Counted from the first letter of the stretch, positions 36,825 to 47,940 are shown. The stretch is DNA of 64,000 nucleotides from Mycolicibacterium sp. YH-1 (GCF_022557175.1 NZ_CP092915.1:2542001-2606000), one strand, 5' to 3'. Notes: a model not told the origin generated them from the letters alone. Program-made: numbers and translations.

Positions 36825-37856
36825 ATGGGTAGCGCTGATGATCGGCGTTTCGAGGTGCTGCGCGCCATCGTCGCCGACTTCGTGACATCCAAGGAACCGA
36901 TTGGCTCCAAGGCACTTGTCGAGCGGCACAACCTCGGCGTCTCCAGTGCCACCGTGCGCAATGACATGGCGGTGCTCGAGGCCGAGGGCTACATCGCGCA
37001 ACCGCACACCAGCTCGGGACGTGTGCCGACGGAGAAGGGTTACCGCGAGTTCGTCGACCGCCTCGACGACGTCAAACCGATGTCGTCCAGCGAGCGCCGC
37101 GCGATCCTGTCGTTTCTGGAGTCCGGCGTCGACCTCGACGATGTTCTGCGACGCGCGGTCAAGCTGCTCGCTCAGCTCACCCGCCAGGTCGCGATCGTCC
37201 AGTACCCCACGCTATCGACGTCGACGGTGCGTCACCTCGAGGTCGTCGCGCTGACGCAGGCGCGGTTGCTGCTTGTCGTGATCACCGACTCCGGCCGCGT
37301 CGATCAGCGCATCGTGGAACTCGGTGACGCCATCGACGACCATCAGCTCGCGCAGCTGCGGGAGCGTCTGGCCCATGCGCTCGAGGGCAAGCCCCTCTCG
37401 GCGGCGTCAGTCGCCGTCGCGGACCTCGCCTCGCAGCTCGTGGGCCACGGCGCACTGGGCGACGCCGTGGGTCGCGCGGCCACGGTGCTGGTCGAGACGT
37501 TGGTGGAGCACCACGAGGAACGCCTGCTTCTCGGTGGCACCGCCAACCTCACTCGCAACACCGGTGACTTCGGTGGATCACTGCGTTCGGTGCTCGAGGC
37601 ACTGGAGGAGCAGGTCGTGGTGCTGCGGTTGCTGGCCGTGCAGCAGGAGGCCGGTAAGGTCACGGTACGTATCGGGCACGAGACCGAGGCCGAGCAGATG
37701 GCCGGAACATCGGTGGTCAGCACCAGCTACGGCCGCTTGGGCAAGATTTACGGCGGCATGGGTGTGGTTGGTCCCACTCGAATGGACTATCCGGGAACCA
37801 TCGCCAACGTTGCGGCGGTTGCTCTCTACATAGGCGAGGTCTTGGGCACCCGTTAG
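36825..37856 (+). CDS. hrcA: Heat-inducible transcription repressor HrcA
   Basis: Represses class I heat-shock genes (groESL, dnaK regulons) by binding CIRCE operators, with GroEL as co-factor in characterised systems. The 343-residue protein has an N-terminal winged helix (about 1-75, [22 protein letters not shown] as the recognition helix region), a GAF-like middle and the C-terminal dimerisation part ending with the GPTRMDYP motif. A strong AGGAGGTG precedes it. It is followed by dnaJ2 after 53 bases, the order seen in M. tuberculosis (Rv2374c-Rv2373c). Confidence 0.95.
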   Translation: MGSADDRRFEVLRAIVADFVTSKEPIGSKALVERHNLGVSSATVRNDMAVLEAEGYIAQPHTSSGRVPTEKGYREFVDRLDDVKPMSSSERRAILSFLESGVDLDDVLRRAVKLLAQLTRQVAIVQYPTLSTSTVRHLEVVALTQARLLLVVITDSGRVDQRIVELGDAIDDHQLAQLRERLAHALEGKPLSAASVAVADLASQLVGHGALGDAVGRAATVLVETLVEHHEERLLLGGTANLTRNTGDFGGSLRSVLEALEEQVVVLRLLAVQQEAGKVTVRIGHETEAEQMAGTSVVSTSYGRLGKIYGGMGVVGPTRMDYPGTIANVAAVALYIGEVLGTR

Positions 37857-37909
37857 GGGTGTGAGTCGGGCCGCGAAACGCGGCTCAGAGGGTTTTGAAA
37901 GGGTTTGGC

Positions 37910-39049
37910 GTGGCACGCGACTATTACGGCCTGCTCGGTGTGAGCAAGGGCGCGAGCGATTCGGACATCAAGAAGGCATATCGCCGCCTGGTGCGCGAGT
38001 TGCATCCCGACGTCAACCCCGATGCGGGCGAGCAGTTCGCCGAGGTCAAGCTCGCCTACGAGACCCTCATCGATCCCGAACGGCGCCGGATCGTCGACAT
38101 GGGCGGCGACCCTATGGAGCGGGCCGCAGGTGGCGGCAACGGGTTCGGTGGCTTCGGTGGGCTCGGTGACGTTTTCGAGGCGTTCTTCGGCGGCGGTGGC
38201 GGCGGGGCTCGCGGACCGGTTGGCCGAGTGCGGCCCGGTTCGGACTCGCTGCTGCGGATGCGGATGGACCTGACGGAGTGCGCGACCGGCGTGACCAAGC
38301 AGGTCACTGTCGACACCGCGATTCTGTGCGACCTGTGCCACGGCAAGGGCACGCACGAAAACTCGACCCCGGTAACCTGCGATACCTGCAACGGCCAGGG
38401 TGAGGTGCAGACCGTGCAGCGTTCGCTGCTCGGCCAGGTACTGACGTCGCGGCCGTGTCCGGTGTGCGCCGGCGTCGGTGAGGTGATCCCCGATCCGTGC
38501 CACCGCTGCGGCGGCGACGGCCGGGTGCGCGCCCGCCGCGAGGTCAGCGTCAAGATTCCCGCAGGCGTTGGCGAGGGGATGCGCGTTCGGCTGGCGGCCC
38601 AGGGCGAGGTGGGCCCGGGTGGCGGACCCGCAGGCGACCTCTACGTCGAGGTCCACGAGCAACAGCACGATGTGTTCGTGCGTGACGGTGACGACCTGCA
38701 CTGCACGGTGTCGGTTCCGATGGTCGACGCCGCGCTGGGCACATCCCTGTCGGTTGACGCGATCATCGACGGTCCCACCGAGATCACCATTGCGCCGGGG
38801 ACCCAGCCGGGCACCGTCACATCGCTGCGCGGACACGGTATGCCGCACCTGCGGACGGGCGTGCGCGGCAACCTGCACATCCACGTCGAGGTCGTCGTGC
38901 CCGCGCGTCTCGACACACACGACACCGAGCTGCTGCGCAAGCTCAAGGAGCAGCGGCCGCGCGATATCGCCGAGGTCAAGTCCACGCATGCGACGTCCTC
39001 GGGCGGGGGCCTGTTCAGCCGTCTGCGTGAGACCTTCACCGGCCGCTGA
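37910..39049 (+). CDS. dnaJ2: Co-chaperone DnaJ2
   Basis: Type I J-protein stimulating DnaK. The 379 residues contain a J domain (HPD in RELHPDVNP, about 1-70), a Gly-rich linker ([19 protein letters not shown]), the zinc-binding domain with four CxxCxGxG-type repeats ([32 protein letters not shown], about 140-205) and two C-terminal substrate-binding barrels. The GTG at 37910 gives [10 protein letters not shown], the conserved start. The upstream TTG opening is not needed. It lies downstream of hrcA and upstream of rsmE, consistent with a heat-shock operon. Confidence 0.95.
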   Translation: MARDYYGLLGVSKGASDSDIKKAYRRLVRELHPDVNPDAGEQFAEVKLAYETLIDPERRRIVDMGGDPMERAAGGGNGFGGFGGLGDVFEAFFGGGGGGARGPVGRVRPGSDSLLRMRMDLTECATGVTKQVTVDTAILCDLCHGKGTHENSTPVTCDTCNGQGEVQTVQRSLLGQVLTSRPCPVCAGVGEVIPDPCHRCGGDGRVRARREVSVKIPAGVGEGMRVRLAAQGEVGPGGGPAGDLYVEVHEQQHDVFVRDGDDLHCTVSVPMVDAALGTSLSVDAIIDGPTEITIAPGTQPGTVTSLRGHGMPHLRTGVRGNLHIHVEVVVPARLDTHDTELLRKLKEQRPRDIAEVKSTHATSSGGGLFSRLRETFTGR

Positions 39050-39066
39050 GATCGGGTGAGCCGCGC

Positions 39067-39828
39067 GTGAGCAGCGCACTGTTCTACGTCGATGTGCTTC
39101 CCGAGGCCGGCGAGCGGGTCGTCGTCGACGGTGATGAGGGATTCCACGCCGCCACCGTCCGCCGCATCCGCGTCGGTGAGGAACTCGACATCGGCGACGG
39201 TGCGGGGGCGGTCGCACACTGCGTCGTCGAGGACGTCGCCAAGGGCCGGCTCGAGGCGCGGCTGATGACTCGGCGCACCGTGGATCCGCCCACCCCGACG
39301 GTGACCGTCGTGCAGGCACTGCCCAAGTCCGACCGCTCCGAACTTGCCATCGAGCTGGCGACCGAGGCCGGCGCGGACAGTTTCATCGCCTGGCAGTCGC
39401 AGCGGTGCGTCGCGCGCTGGGAGGGATCGGCCAAGGTGGACAAGGGGCTGCGGCGGTGGCAGGCGGTGGCCCGGTCGGCGGCCAGGCAGTCGCGCCGCCC
39501 GTACATCCCGACGGTCACGTCGGTGCTGTCCACCGCTGATCTCGTCGACGCCGTCGGCGCGGCCGTCGACTCCGGGGCGGTGGTGCTCGCGCTGCACGAA
39601 TCGGCGACGGGACCGCTCACCGCGCCCGCGATGACAGCGCGTCTGGAGCGGGCCGGGGCCGTGTTTTTGCTGGTGGGGCCCGAGGGCGGGATCAGCGACG
39701 ACGAGATCGAGGCACTGACCCGGGCGGGTGCGACGGCGGTGCGGTTGGGGCCCTCGGTGCTGCGAACGTCCACCGCCGCGGCGGTCGCGCTGGGAGCCCT
39801 CGGGGTGCTGACTGGCAGGTGGTCCTAG
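39067..39828 (+). CDS. rsmE: 16S rRNA (uracil1498-N3) methyltransferase
   Basis: SPOUT-class methyltransferase that modifies U1498 of 16S rRNA with SAM. The 253 residues include an N-terminal PUA-like part (about 1-75) and the knotted C-terminal domain with the characteristic [17 protein letters not shown] and [11 protein letters not shown] motifs. Start GTG 39067 is 18 bases after dnaJ2. Orthologue by position of Rv2372c. Confidence 0.94.
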   Translation: MSSALFYVDVLPEAGERVVVDGDEGFHAATVRRIRVGEELDIGDGAGAVAHCVVEDVAKGRLEARLMTRRTVDPPTPTVTVVQALPKSDRSELAIELATEAGADSFIAWQSQRCVARWEGSAKVDKGLRRWQAVARSAARQSRRPYIPTVTSVLSTADLVDAVGAAVDSGAVVLALHESATGPLTAPAMTARLERAGAVFLLVGPEGGISDDEIEALTRAGATAVRLGPSVLRTSTAAAVALGALGVLTGRWS

Positions 39829-39860
39829 TGCGGTTTGCACCCCGCGCTGTGGGTCGACCG

Positions 39861-39890
39861 TTGGTTTGAGTGCGTGACCAGCGGTAAACT
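39861..39890 (+). promoter_or_regulatory. Candidate sigma-A-type promoter upstream of phoH
   Basis: TTGGTT (39861-39866) and TAAACT (39885-39890) are 18 bases apart, 48 bases before the phoH start. The gap between rsmE and phoH is 109 bases, the largest in this region, so a new operon probably begins here. Pattern match by eye only. Confidence 0.4.
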
Positions 39891-39937
39891 GCAATTGCAC
39901 CGCTACCAGAGCACAGAAAGCAGGCACTGAACACCAC

Positions 39938-40993
39938 GTGACTCCCCGCGAGACGCAGGCTGCGTCGTCGGCCATGCGAAGCAACGACGCCGTGCGCAGC
40001 AATATCAACGTGCCGCCCGATCTGGTGGTGGGCCTGCTTGGCTCAGCCGACGAGAATCTGCGCGCCCTGGAGAACCTGCTGACCGCAGACATCCACGTGC
40101 GCGGCAACGCACTTGCCCTGTCCGGTGAGCCCGCCGACGTCGCACTCGCCGAGCGTGCGGTGACCGAACTCCTCGCTGTCGTCGCCAGCGGACAGCGACT
40201 GACCCCTGACGCCGTGCGTCACACGCTGTCGATGCTGACCGGATCGGGCACCGAGTCGCCCGCCGAGGTGCTGACGCTCGACATCCTGTCGCGGCGCGGC
40301 AAGACCATTCGTCCCAAGACGCTGAACCAGAAGCGGTACGTCGATGCGATCGACGCGCACACCATCGTGTTCGGCATCGGCCCCGCCGGCACCGGCAAGA
40401 CCTACCTGGCGATGGCGAAGGCGGTCAATGCGCTGCAGACCAAACAGGTGTCGCGCATCATCCTCACCAGGCCGGCCGTGGAAGCCGGTGAGCGCCTTGG
40501 GTTCCTGCCCGGCACGCTGAGTGAGAAGATCGACCCCTACCTGCGTCCGCTGTATGACGCGCTGCACGACATGATGGACGTCGAGTTGATCCCGAAGCTG
40601 ATGAGCACGGGTGTCATCGAGGTCGCGCCGCTGGCGTACATGCGTGGCCGCAGTCTCAATGACGCGTTCATCATCCTCGACGAGGCGCAGAACACCACGG
40701 CAGAGCAGATGAAGATGTTCCTCACCCGGTTGGGCTTCGGCTCGAAGATGGTCGTGACGGGGGACGCCACGCAGGTCGACCTGCCCGGAGGCGCCCGTTC
40801 TGGGTTGCGGGCCGCCGTCGACATCCTCCACGGCATCAACGACATTCACGTCTCGGAACTCACCAGTGCCGACGTCGTGCGCCATCGGCTGGTGTCGGAG
40901 ATCGTGGACGCCTACGCGAGATCCGAGTCCGAGGAGTCTGGCGGACTCAACCGCTCCCAGCGTCGCGCCAACATGGGCAGGCAGCGCCGATGA
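39938..40993 (+). CDS. phoH: PhoH-like ATPase
   Basis: This 351-residue protein has a phosphate-starvation-type P-loop ATPase domain: Walker A GPAGTGKT near residue 150, Walker [10 protein letters not shown], and a KH-like N-terminal part (about 30-110). PhoH proteins next to YbeY are linked to RNA metabolism; a precise substrate is not established. The GTG start at 39938 begins the operon phoH-ybeY-CNNM gene-42.8 kb gene-era, in which every junction is a 4-bp overlap. It matches Rv2368c (phoH1). Confidence 0.92.
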   Translation: MTPRETQAASSAMRSNDAVRSNINVPPDLVVGLLGSADENLRALENLLTADIHVRGNALALSGEPADVALAERAVTELLAVVASGQRLTPDAVRHTLSMLTGSGTESPAEVLTLDILSRRGKTIRPKTLNQKRYVDAIDAHTIVFGIGPAGTGKTYLAMAKAVNALQTKQVSRIILTRPAVEAGERLGFLPGTLSEKIDPYLRPLYDALHDMMDVELIPKLMSTGVIEVAPLAYMRGRSLNDAFIILDEAQNTTAEQMKMFLTRLGFGSKMVVTGDATQVDLPGGARSGLRAAVDILHGINDIHVSELTSADVVRHRLVSEIVDAYARSESEESGGLNRSQRRANMGRQRR

Positions 40994-41526
40994 CCATCGA
41001 GGTGGCCAACGAGTCGGGGATCGACGTTTCCGAGTCCGAGCTGATCAGCGTCGCGCGCTTCGTCATCAAGCGAATGGATGTCAATCCGGCCGCCGAGTTG
41101 TCGATGGTGCTGCTCGACACCGCGGCCATGGCCGATCTGCACATGCGGTGGATGGATCTGCCCGGTCCGACGGACGTGATGAGCTTTCCGATGGACGAAC
41201 TCGAGCCCGGTGGCCGGCCCGACGCGCCCGAACCGGGACCGTCGATGCTCGGCGATATCGTGCTGTGCCCGGAGTTCGCCGCCAAACAGGCTGAGACCGC
41301 CGGACATTCACTGGGCCACGAACTCGCGCTGCTTACCGTGCACGGTGTCCTGCACCTCTTGGGCTATGACCACGCCGAGCCCGATGAGGAGAAGGAGATG
41401 TTTGCGTTGCAGGGCGAACTGCTCGAGGAGTGGGTCGCCGATCAGGTGGCGGCCTATCACCGGGAACGGCAGACCGAGCGCGATCGGGAGCTGCTCGACA
41501 AGTCGCGGTTCTACGACCACCCGTGA
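40990..41526 (+). CDS. ybeY: Endoribonuclease YbeY, rRNA maturation factor
   Basis: Single-strand endoribonuclease involved in 16S 3'-end maturation and ribosome quality control. The 178-residue protein ends its fold with the zinc motif [11 protein letters not shown] (H3xH5xH type), the family signature. Overlaps phoH by ATGA and the next gene by GTGA. Corresponds to Rv2367c. The Glu/Arg-rich C-terminal 20 residues extend beyond the core. Confidence 0.95.
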   Translation: MTIEVANESGIDVSESELISVARFVIKRMDVNPAAELSMVLLDTAAMADLHMRWMDLPGPTDVMSFPMDELEPGGRPDAPEPGPSMLGDIVLCPEFAAKQAETAGHSLGHELALLTVHGVLHLLGYDHAEPDEEKEMFALQGELLEEWVADQVAAYHRERQTERDRELLDKSRFYDHP

Positions 41527-42812
41527 CCGCACTCGCGCCGCTGCTCGGCGCCATCGCCCTGATTCTCATCGGCGGACTGTTCGCGGCGATCGACGCCGCC
41601 ATCAGCACCGTCTCCATAGCCCGCGTCGAGGAACTCGTCCGTGAGGAACGCCCCGGCGCCGCCCGACTGGCGCGGCTGGTCACCGACCGGCCCCGCTACA
41701 TCAACCTCGTTGTGCTGCTACGCATCACGTGCGAGACCATTGCCACCGTCCTGCTCGTCGCCTACCTGGCCGAGTACTTCGCGCTGCAGTGGGCACTGGT
41801 GGTCGCCGCGGCCATCATGGTGGTGGTCACATTCGTGGCGATGGGCGTCGGCCCGCGCACTCTCGGCAGGCAGAACGCCTACTCGATAGCCCTGATGGCC
41901 GCCCTTCCGCTACAGGCGATCTCGGTTCTGCTGACCCCGATCAGTCGGCTGCTGGTGCTGATCGGGAACGCGCTGACCCCGGGCCGCGGCTTCCGCAACG
42001 GCCCGTTCGCCTCCGAGATCGAACTGCGTGAGGTGGTGGACCTGGCGCAGCAGAGCGGCGTGGTCGCCGACGACGAGCGCCGCATGATCCAGTCCGTGTT
42101 CGAACTCGGGGACACCGCGGCGCGCGAGATCATGGTGCCGCGAACCGAGATGGTCTGGATCGAGTCCGACAAGTCCGCCGGCCAGGCCACGTCCCTCGCG
42201 GTGCGCAGTGGTCACAGCCGCCTCCCGGTGATCGGTGACAACGTCGATGACGTGGTGGGCGTGGTGTACCTCAAGGACCTGGTTCAACAGACGTACTACT
42301 CGACCAACGGCGGCCGTGACACCAAGGTCGCCGACGTGATGCGTCCCGCGGTGTTCGTACCGGACTCCAAGCCGTTGGACGACCTGCTGCGCGAGATGCA
42401 GCGCGACCGCAACCACATGGCACTGCTGGTGGACGAGTACGGCGCGATCGCCGGACTGGCAACCATCGAGGACGTCCTTGAGGAGATCGTCGGCGAGATC
42501 GCCGACGAGTACGACACGGACGAGGTCCAGCCCTGGGAGGACCTGGGCGACCAGCGGTTCCGGGTATCCGCGCGGCTGCCGCTGGAGGACCTCACCGAAC
42601 TGTTCTCCGGTCTCGAGATCGAGGACGACCTCGACTTCGACACCGTCGGCGGACTGCTGGCCCACGAGCTGGGCAGGGTGCCCCTTCCCGGCGCCGAGGT
42701 GATCTGGGATGGGCTGCGATTGCGCGCGGAGGGTGGCCGTGACCACCGCGGTCGGGTGCGCATCGGCACGGTGCTGGTCGCGCCCACCACAGAGATCGAG
42801 GAGGATCGATGA
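41523..42812 (+). CDS. CNNM/CorC family membrane protein with CBS pair
   Basis: This 429-residue protein has an N-terminal DUF21/CNNM transmembrane domain (four hydrophobic segments within about 1-150), a CBS-domain pair (about 190-320, from [11 protein letters not shown]) and a C-terminal CorC/HlyC transporter-associated domain (about 330-420). Homologues are linked to Mg2+/Co2+ transport. Start GTG 41523 gives MTALAPLLG and overlaps the ybeY stop; the longer frame upstream lies within ybeY. Corresponds to Rv2366c. It is between ribosome-maturation genes, a common arrangement in bacteria. Confidence 0.9.
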   Translation: MTALAPLLGAIALILIGGLFAAIDAAISTVSIARVEELVREERPGAARLARLVTDRPRYINLVVLLRITCETIATVLLVAYLAEYFALQWALVVAAAIMVVVTFVAMGVGPRTLGRQNAYSIALMAALPLQAISVLLTPISRLLVLIGNALTPGRGFRNGPFASEIELREVVDLAQQSGVVADDERRMIQSVFELGDTAAREIMVPRTEMVWIESDKSAGQATSLAVRSGHSRLPVIGDNVDDVVGVVYLKDLVQQTYYSTNGGRDTKVADVMRPAVFVPDSKPLDDLLREMQRDRNHMALLVDEYGAIAGLATIEDVLEEIVGEIADEYDTDEVQPWEDLGDQRFRVSARLPLEDLTELFSGLEIEDDLDFDTVGGLLAHELGRVPLPGAEVIWDGLRLRAEGGRDHRGRVRIGTVLVAPTTEIEEDR

Positions 42813-43126
42813 CCACCCTGGACACCGAGGACGCGAAGCTGGTGACCCTGGCCCGTGGGGCGATGGCCCGGACCGAGTCGGAAAGCGGTGCGGCGGTGCG
42901 CGATCTCGACGGCCGCACCTACGCCGGAGCCCCCGTCGGGCTTGCGGCCCTGAGCCTCACCGCATTGCAGGCCGCGGTGTCCGCCGCGGTCTCCAGCGGA
43001 GCGGCGGGCCTGGAGGCCGCGGTCCTCGTCGGCGGCACCGCCGATGACGCGGGGGTGGCCGCGGTGCGCGAGCTGTCGGCGGACGCCGCGATCATCGTCA
43101 CCGACCGGGCGGGGGAGCCGCGATGA
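42809..43126 (+). CDS. Small cytidine deaminase-fold-like hypothetical protein (Rv2365c-like)
   Basis: This 105-residue protein lies between the CNNM gene and era, with ATGA overlaps on both sides, as Rv2365c does. The sequence ([38 protein letters not shown]) resembles a cytidine-deaminase core. The usual HAE and PCxxC zinc ligands are missing (LTALQ at the HAE place and no Cys in the protein), so it is probably not a catalytic deaminase. A role connected to ribosome maturation is only suggested by the operon. Confidence 0.75.
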   Translation: MTTLDTEDAKLVTLARGAMARTESESGAAVRDLDGRTYAGAPVGLAALSLTALQAAVSAAVSSGAAGLEAAVLVGGTADDAGVAAVRELSADAAIIVTDRAGEPR

Positions 43127-44040
43127 CTGATACCGAATTCCGTTCGGGTTTCGTCTGTTTCATCGGCAGGCCCAACACCGGTAAGTCGACGCTGACCAAT
43201 GCGCTGGTCGGGACCAAGGTGGCGATCACCTCGAACCGACCGCAGACCACGCGGCACACTATCCGCGGCATCGTGCACAACGAGGACTTCCAGATAGTGC
43301 TCGTCGACACGCCCGGGTTGCACAGGCCAAGGACTCTGCTCGGCCAGCGGCTCAACGAACTGGTCAAGAACACCTACTCCGAGGTCGACGTCATCGGACT
43401 GTGCATACCCGCCGACGAGGCCATCGGCCCGGGTGACCGCTGGATCTACGAGCAGGTCCGTGCCGTCGCACCCAGGACCACGCTCATAGTGATCGTGACC
43501 AAGACCGACAAGGTGCCCAAGGAACGGGTCGCGGCTCAACTACTCGCGGTGAGTGAACTGACCGGCGGGGACTGCGAGATCGTGCCCGTGTCGGCGACGA
43601 CCGGCGAACAGGTGAATGTCCTTGTCGACGTGCTCGTCTCGAAGCTGCCCCCGGGGCCCGCGTTCTACCCCGACGGCGAACTGACCGATGAGCCGGAGGA
43701 AGTCTTGATGGCCGAGCTGATTCGGGAGGCGGCGCTCGAGGGTGTCCGCGACGAACTTCCGCACTCGTTGGCCGTCGTGATCGATGAGATGACACCCCGC
43801 GAGGGCCGCTCGGAGGAGCAGGGGGAACTCATCGACGTGTACGCCATCCTCTACGTCGAGCGCGACAGCCAGAAGGGCATCGTGATCGGCAAGGGCGGCG
43901 CGCGACTGCGGGAGGTGGGCACCGCGGCGCGCACTCAGATCGAGAAGCTGCTCGGGACCAAGGTGTACCTGAATCTGCGGGTCAAGATCGCCAAGAACTG
44001 GCAGCGCGACCCAAAGCAGCTGGGGAAGCTGGGTTTCTAG
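43123..44040 (+). CDS. era: GTPase Era
   Basis: GTPase binding the 3' end of 16S rRNA during 30S assembly. In 305 residues: G1 GRPNTGKST, G2 region TTRHTIRG, G3 DTPG, G4 TKTD, and a C-terminal KH domain with GKGGARLREVG. It closes the phoH-ybeY-era operon with an ATGA overlap. The next gene converges after four bases. Confidence 0.96.
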   Translation: MTDTEFRSGFVCFIGRPNTGKSTLTNALVGTKVAITSNRPQTTRHTIRGIVHNEDFQIVLVDTPGLHRPRTLLGQRLNELVKNTYSEVDVIGLCIPADEAIGPGDRWIYEQVRAVAPRTTLIVIVTKTDKVPKERVAAQLLAVSELTGGDCEIVPVSATTGEQVNVLVDVLVSKLPPGPAFYPDGELTDEPEEVLMAELIREAALEGVRDELPHSLAVVIDEMTPREGRSEEQGELIDVYAILYVERDSQKGIVIGKGGARLREVGTAARTQIEKLLGTKVYLNLRVKIAKNWQRDPKQLGKLGF

Positions 44041-44044
44041 CGGC

Positions 44045-44935
44045 TCACCCGTGCATGGGTGTCCAACCGAGTTCGGCCCTGGCCTTCGCGTTCGACAGTG
44101 GCAGCCACGTCGTGCCGAACGCCGTCGCCGGATACGAGGCGACCAACCTGACGAGCTTCGGTGAGATTGGCCACGGCCTCGGCCTGTGCAGTTTCGCGTT
44201 GAGTTCGCGGATGTAGTCGCCAAACGACCGCGGCCGGTCGTCGACAATGTTGTAGATCTGGCCATTTCGGCCGTTCTCCACGGCGTCGGCCGTCGCGCGG
44301 GCGACGTCATCGATGTGCACCCACGACAGGATTCCGGTGCCCGTCATCGCGGGCACCGCCCACCATTTCGCGAGTTTGACGAACAGTTCGTCGTGCGTCA
44401 CGCCGGGGCCGTAGAACACGCCGTACCGCAACACGATTCCGTCCACCGCGAGCACTGTCCGTTCCATCTCCCGCAGCGCGGCCAGAAACCCGGCGCCCTT
44501 CGGAGGCGGCGGCCCGGGGTACGGGTCGGCCTCGTCGATCAGCGCCGGACCGGTGGGGGCGTACCCGTAGGCGAAGATCACCGATTCAGCGACTATCCGA
44601 CGAACGCCGGCACGCTGTGCGGCCGCCACCAGGTTCGGCGCACCGATACTCCACAACTTGGTCGCAGGTTCAAAGTCCTTGACGCGCTTTGGCCCCCAGG
44701 CGGGCAGTGTGGTGAGCAGGCTGACCACCGCCTCAGGAGCGATCTCGGCCAGCGCCGCGTCGATCTGGGTCTGGTCGAACACGTCGGCAACCAGTGGTTT
44801 CGCACCTGTGGCGGCGATCTGCGGCGTCTTCGACGCTGACCGGGTCAGCCCCACCACGTCGTGACCGCGGGCAGTCAGCTCACGCAGCAGCGGAATGCCT
44901 GGCACGCTCGTCGCACCCGCCACCAGGATCCGCAT
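44045..44935 (-). CDS. NAD-dependent epimerase/dehydratase-like protein
   Basis: This 296-residue extended-SDR protein starts RILVAGATSVPGIPLLREL, a variant of the GxxGxxG cofactor motif with Pro-Gly replacing the usual Phe-Ile-Gly. A YxxxK-like pair is not clear, and the substrate cannot be inferred. The gene is inserted between era and amiA2 relative to M. tuberculosis, convergent with era (4 bases) and 88 bases upstream of the CAP gene stop on the same strand. Start ATG 44935. Confidence 0.75.
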   Translation of the reverse strand: MRILVAGATSVPGIPLLRELTARGHDVVGLTRSASKTPQIAATGAKPLVADVFDQTQIDAALAEIAPEAVVSLLTTLPAWGPKRVKDFEPATKLWSIGAPNLVAAAQRAGVRRIVAESVIFAYGYAPTGPALIDEADPYPGPPPPKGAGFLAALREMERTVLAVDGIVLRYGVFYGPGVTHDELFVKLAKWWAVPAMTGTGILSWVHIDDVARATADAVENGRNGQIYNIVDDRPRSFGDYIRELNAKLHRPRPWPISPKLVRLVASYPATAFGTTWLPLSNAKARAELGWTPMHG

Positions 44936-45023
44936 CTACTGCGCTCTCTTCCCGTCGAATGCGCTGCAGCGCAACCCGCTAACGCGAGAGTGGCCGCCGG
45001 TCACGGGCTAACCCAAATCGCGC

Positions 45024-45533
45024 TCAGCCGGGCTGACCGTAGACCGCGACGACGACGCTGCGGTCGAGCCGGTTCTCCGACCACACCCCGATCTGAGTGT
45101 TGGCGCAGTTCGACATGATCGCCATGTAGTCGGGCCGGTGGAACCACTGGTTCATGATCTCGACGCCATTGATGGCGAGCGCGGGGTTGATGGCGACGGT
45201 CTCGGCCACCACACCCTTGAAGCCGGCGGCGTTCGCGCGGTCCTGCGTCGTGGAGCCGTCGGATCCGATGTCACCGTCGAGCGCGCGATTGTTCAGGACG
45301 TCGTTGGTGTGCCACTGCGCGGCCAACCGCAGCTGCGGGTTGATCTTGAGGTCCGTCTCGCAGCCGGCCTTTTGCTGGATGGTGTAGACGTTAGCGGCGA
45401 CGCTCTCGTTCAGCCGCTTGTTGTCGGCGTTGGCCGTGGGTGCCGCGATGACCGCACCGCCGATGACGGCCAGTGCGGGCAGGGCGCGGGCACACCGGCG
45501 TGCGACATCGCTGCTCCTCATGTCCGGCGACAT
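45024..45533 (-). CDS. Secreted CAP-domain (SCP/PR-1) protein
   Basis: This protein of about 169 residues has a Sec signal peptide (RR-x2-A-RALPALAVIGGAVIAAPTANA, cleavage after ANA) and a CAP-like domain: NPQLRLAAQWHTND, GFKGVVAETVAI, MNQWFHRPDYMAIM and a final CANTQIGVW. Two cysteines in the mature part may form a disulfide. Mycobacterial CAP proteins are exported; enzymatic function is unproven. I use ATG 45533; a second ATG at 45521 is equally possible. It lies downstream of the amidase on the same strand (35 bases). Confidence 0.82.
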   Translation of the reverse strand: MSPDMRSSDVARRCARALPALAVIGGAVIAAPTANADNKRLNESVAANVYTIQQKAGCETDLKINPQLRLAAQWHTNDVLNNRALDGDIGSDGSTTQDRANAAGFKGVVAETVAINPALAINGVEIMNQWFHRPDYMAIMSNCANTQIGVWSENRLDRSVVVAVYGQPG

Positions 45534-45568
45534 TACGCGCTGCAGCAGAGCCCGGTGAGGGATCCGGA

Positions 45569-47020
45569 CTAACCTTCGCCCGCCGATTCCCACCACGGAT
45601 CGGGCTGTCTTGTCGCCCAGTTGCCGATGACCTCGAGCTCGGCGGCCAGCGAGACCAACAGGGGTTCGCTGTTCGCTGGACCCATCAACTGCACGCCGAT
45701 CGGCAGGCCATCGGAGGTGAAACCCGCCGGGATGTTGATCGACGGCCAGCCCAGCACGTTCCACGGCCACGTCACCGGGCATTCGCGGATCATGGCGCGG
45801 TCGGTGGCGAGGCTGCTGCGCCGGTCGTAGGCGTCGACCCGCGGCGGGGGCAGCGCCGTGGTGGGCGCCAGGACCACATCGGCCAGGTTGAAGATCCACC
45901 CGATCCGGCGCTGGGCATCGGCCTCGTGCCTGCGGGCCTTGCGCAGCACCCGTTCGGACAGCAGACGACCGGTCCGCATATTGCTCGTGGTGCGCACATC
46001 CAGGTCGACCAACGGACCGAGGCGATCGGCCCAGTTCAGCAGACCCGATGTCGAGCGGGACAGGAAGTCCCAGGACATCCGGAGTCCGTAGTTGGGATCG
46101 GCTGCCCGCACGGTGTGCCCCAGTTCCCCGAGCTGGCCGGCGATCACCTCCATGGCCGACCGGATCTCGGGGTGCAGCGTGGCCCGAAAGAAGGTGAACG
46201 GGAACGCCGTGGACATCGCGACCGTCAACGGGCCGGGTGCCTGGGCGACGTGCTCGGTGGCGCGGATCGGCGGCGGCTGGTGCAGATCGCCGTCGACGTT
46301 GCCCGACGCCGCGTCGAGGACCAGCGCGGCGTCGGTGACGGTGCGGGCCAACACCCCGTTGACGGTGATTCCGTTGAACGCCTCGGGCAGCGGCCAGGTC
46401 GAGATGCGTCCGCGCTGCGGCTTGATGCCGACAAGGTGGCTCCAGGCCGCGGGGATGCGAACGCTTCCGGCGCCGTCTGAGCCGATGGCCGCGGTCACCA
46501 ACCCGGCTGCGACTGCCGCGGCGCTGCCTCCCGACGATCCGCCGGGCGAGTGCTCGGCCGACCATGGGTTTCGGGTGTGACCGAAACCCGGCCCGCTGGT
46601 GAATGGCCACTGTCCGAGTTCACACGTGTTGGTCTTGCCGACGATCACCGCGCCTGCCGCCCGCAGGCGGCGCACGACCTCACTGTCGGCGGCGGCGGGA
46701 GCCACCGGACCCGATGTGCCGAATCGGGTGGGGATGCCCGCGATGTCGACGTCGTCCTTGACCGCGATCGGGATGCCCAGCAGCGGAAGGTAGTGCCCGG
46801 TCGCCCGTTTGCGATCGGCCTCCACTGCATCGGCGAGGGCCTGTTCGGCCAACACGACCCGGAACGCGTTGAGGCTGTGTTGGCTGGCGGCGATGGCGTC
46901 CAGTGAACGTCGTACCAGCTTGACCGACGTCGTCTGGCCGCTGGCGAGTTGATAGAGCTGCTGGGTCAGGGTGGGGAACCGGTTGGAGGAGTCGCGTGTC
47001 GGGGAGGGAGTGCGTGGCAT
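45569..47020 (-). CDS. amiA2: Amidase (AmiA2-like)
   Basis: This 483-residue amidase-signature enzyme hydrolyses an amide bond via a Ser-cisSer-Lys triad: Lys in GIPIAVKDDVD (about residue 84) and the Gly/Ser-rich GGSSGGSAAAVAAGLV signature (about 155-190) that holds both serines. It is placed like Rv2363 amiA2 between era and recO and in the same relative orientation. The natural substrate is unknown. Start ATG 47020; divergent from recO across 77 bases. Confidence 0.9.
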   Translation of the reverse strand: MPRTPSPTRDSSNRFPTLTQQLYQLASGQTTSVKLVRRSLDAIAASQHSLNAFRVVLAEQALADAVEADRKRATGHYLPLLGIPIAVKDDVDIAGIPTRFGTSGPVAPAAADSEVVRRLRAAGAVIVGKTNTCELGQWPFTSGPGFGHTRNPWSAEHSPGGSSGGSAAAVAAGLVTAAIGSDGAGSVRIPAAWSHLVGIKPQRGRISTWPLPEAFNGITVNGVLARTVTDAALVLDAASGNVDGDLHQPPPIRATEHVAQAPGPLTVAMSTAFPFTFFRATLHPEIRSAMEVIAGQLGELGHTVRAADPNYGLRMSWDFLSRSTSGLLNWADRLGPLVDLDVRTTSNMRTGRLLSERVLRKARRHEADAQRRIGWIFNLADVVLAPTTALPPPRVDAYDRRSSLATDRAMIRECPVTWPWNVLGWPSINIPAGFTSDGLPIGVQLMGPANSEPLLVSLAAELEVIGNWATRQPDPWWESAGEG

Positions 47021-47097
47021 ATCGGCTCCGAGAATATCCGGCCCCGCGACGGGCGGGCCTCGGCGGCGTTGTCGCCTTCTGGTGGGAGACTGTCCCG

Positions 47098-47940
47098 ATG
47101 CGGTTGTACCGAGATCGGGCTGTGGTGCTGCGCCAGCACAAGCTCGGCGAGGCTGACCGGATCGTGACCCTGCTCACCCGGGACCACGGGCTGGTCCGTG
47201 CCGTGGCCAAGGGAGTGCGCCGCACCCGGAGCAAGTTCGGGGCCCGGCTGGAGCCGTTCGCGCACATCGACGTCCAACTGCACCCAGGGCGCAATCTCGA
47301 CATCGTCACGCAGGTGCAGGCCATCGACGCGTTCGCCAGTGACATCGTCAGCGACTATGGCCGCTACACCTGCGGGTGCGCGGTGCTGGAGACCGCCGAG
47401 CGGATCGCAGGCGAGGAGCGCGCCCCGGCGCCCGCACTGCACCGTCTGACCGTCGCGGCGTTGCGTGCGGTGGCCGACGGGGCGCGGGCGCGGGAACTGG
47501 TACTCGACGCTTATCTGTTGCGCGCCATGTCGATTGCGGGTTGGGCACCTTCGCTCGTCGAATGTGCCCGGTGCGCCACCCCCGGCCCACACCGGGCGTT
47601 TCATGTCGCCGCGGGCGGCAGTGTCTGCGTGCACTGCCGGCCGTCCGGTTCGGTCACACCGCCCCAGGGCGTCCTGGATCTGATGGCCGCGCTGCACGAC
47701 GGCGACTGGGAGGCTGCCGAGGTCTCGTCGGCATCGCACCGGAGCCAGGCCAGCGGTCTGGTGGCCGCGCACCTGCAGTGGCACCTGGAACGGCAGATGC
47801 GAACATTGCCGCTGGTGGAGCGCGTCTACCGCGCGGACACCACGGTCGGCGAGAAAAGGGCCGCCCTGGTCAGGCAGGATGAGGCGCATGGCATCCATCC
47901 GGGGCAAGGAGACCTTCCCGCAGCTGCCTCCAGCGCCTGA
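47098..47940 (+). CDS. recO: DNA repair protein RecO
   Basis: Mediator of RecA loading in RecFOR recombination. In 280 residues: N-terminal OB fold ([19 protein letters not shown], about 1-80), a helical middle and a zinc-finger-like CARC...CVHC set (about 158-183). Start ATG 47098 ([13 protein letters not shown]) matches the family; upstream in-frame codons are rejected. The 3' end overlaps uppS by 62 bp in another frame. Confidence 0.94.
   Translation: MRLYRDRAVVLRQHKLGEADRIVTLLTRDHGLVRAVAKGVRRTRSKFGARLEPFAHIDVQLHPGRNLDIVTQVQAIDAFASDIVSDYGRYTCGCAVLETAERIAGEERAPAPALHRLTVAALRAVADGARARELVLDAYLLRAMSIAGWAPSLVECARCATPGPHRAFHVAAGGSVCVHCRPSGSVTPPQGVLDLMAALHDGDWEAAEVSSASHRSQASGLVAAHLQWHLERQMRTLPLVERVYRADTTVGEKRAALVRQDEAHGIHPGQGDLPAAASSA

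Noticed and set aside
45024..46610. 528-codon minus-strand frame spanning CAP gene and most of amiA2
   Set aside because: Only the last 169 residues are a real protein (CAP); the upstream part is a shadow frame of the amidase gene.
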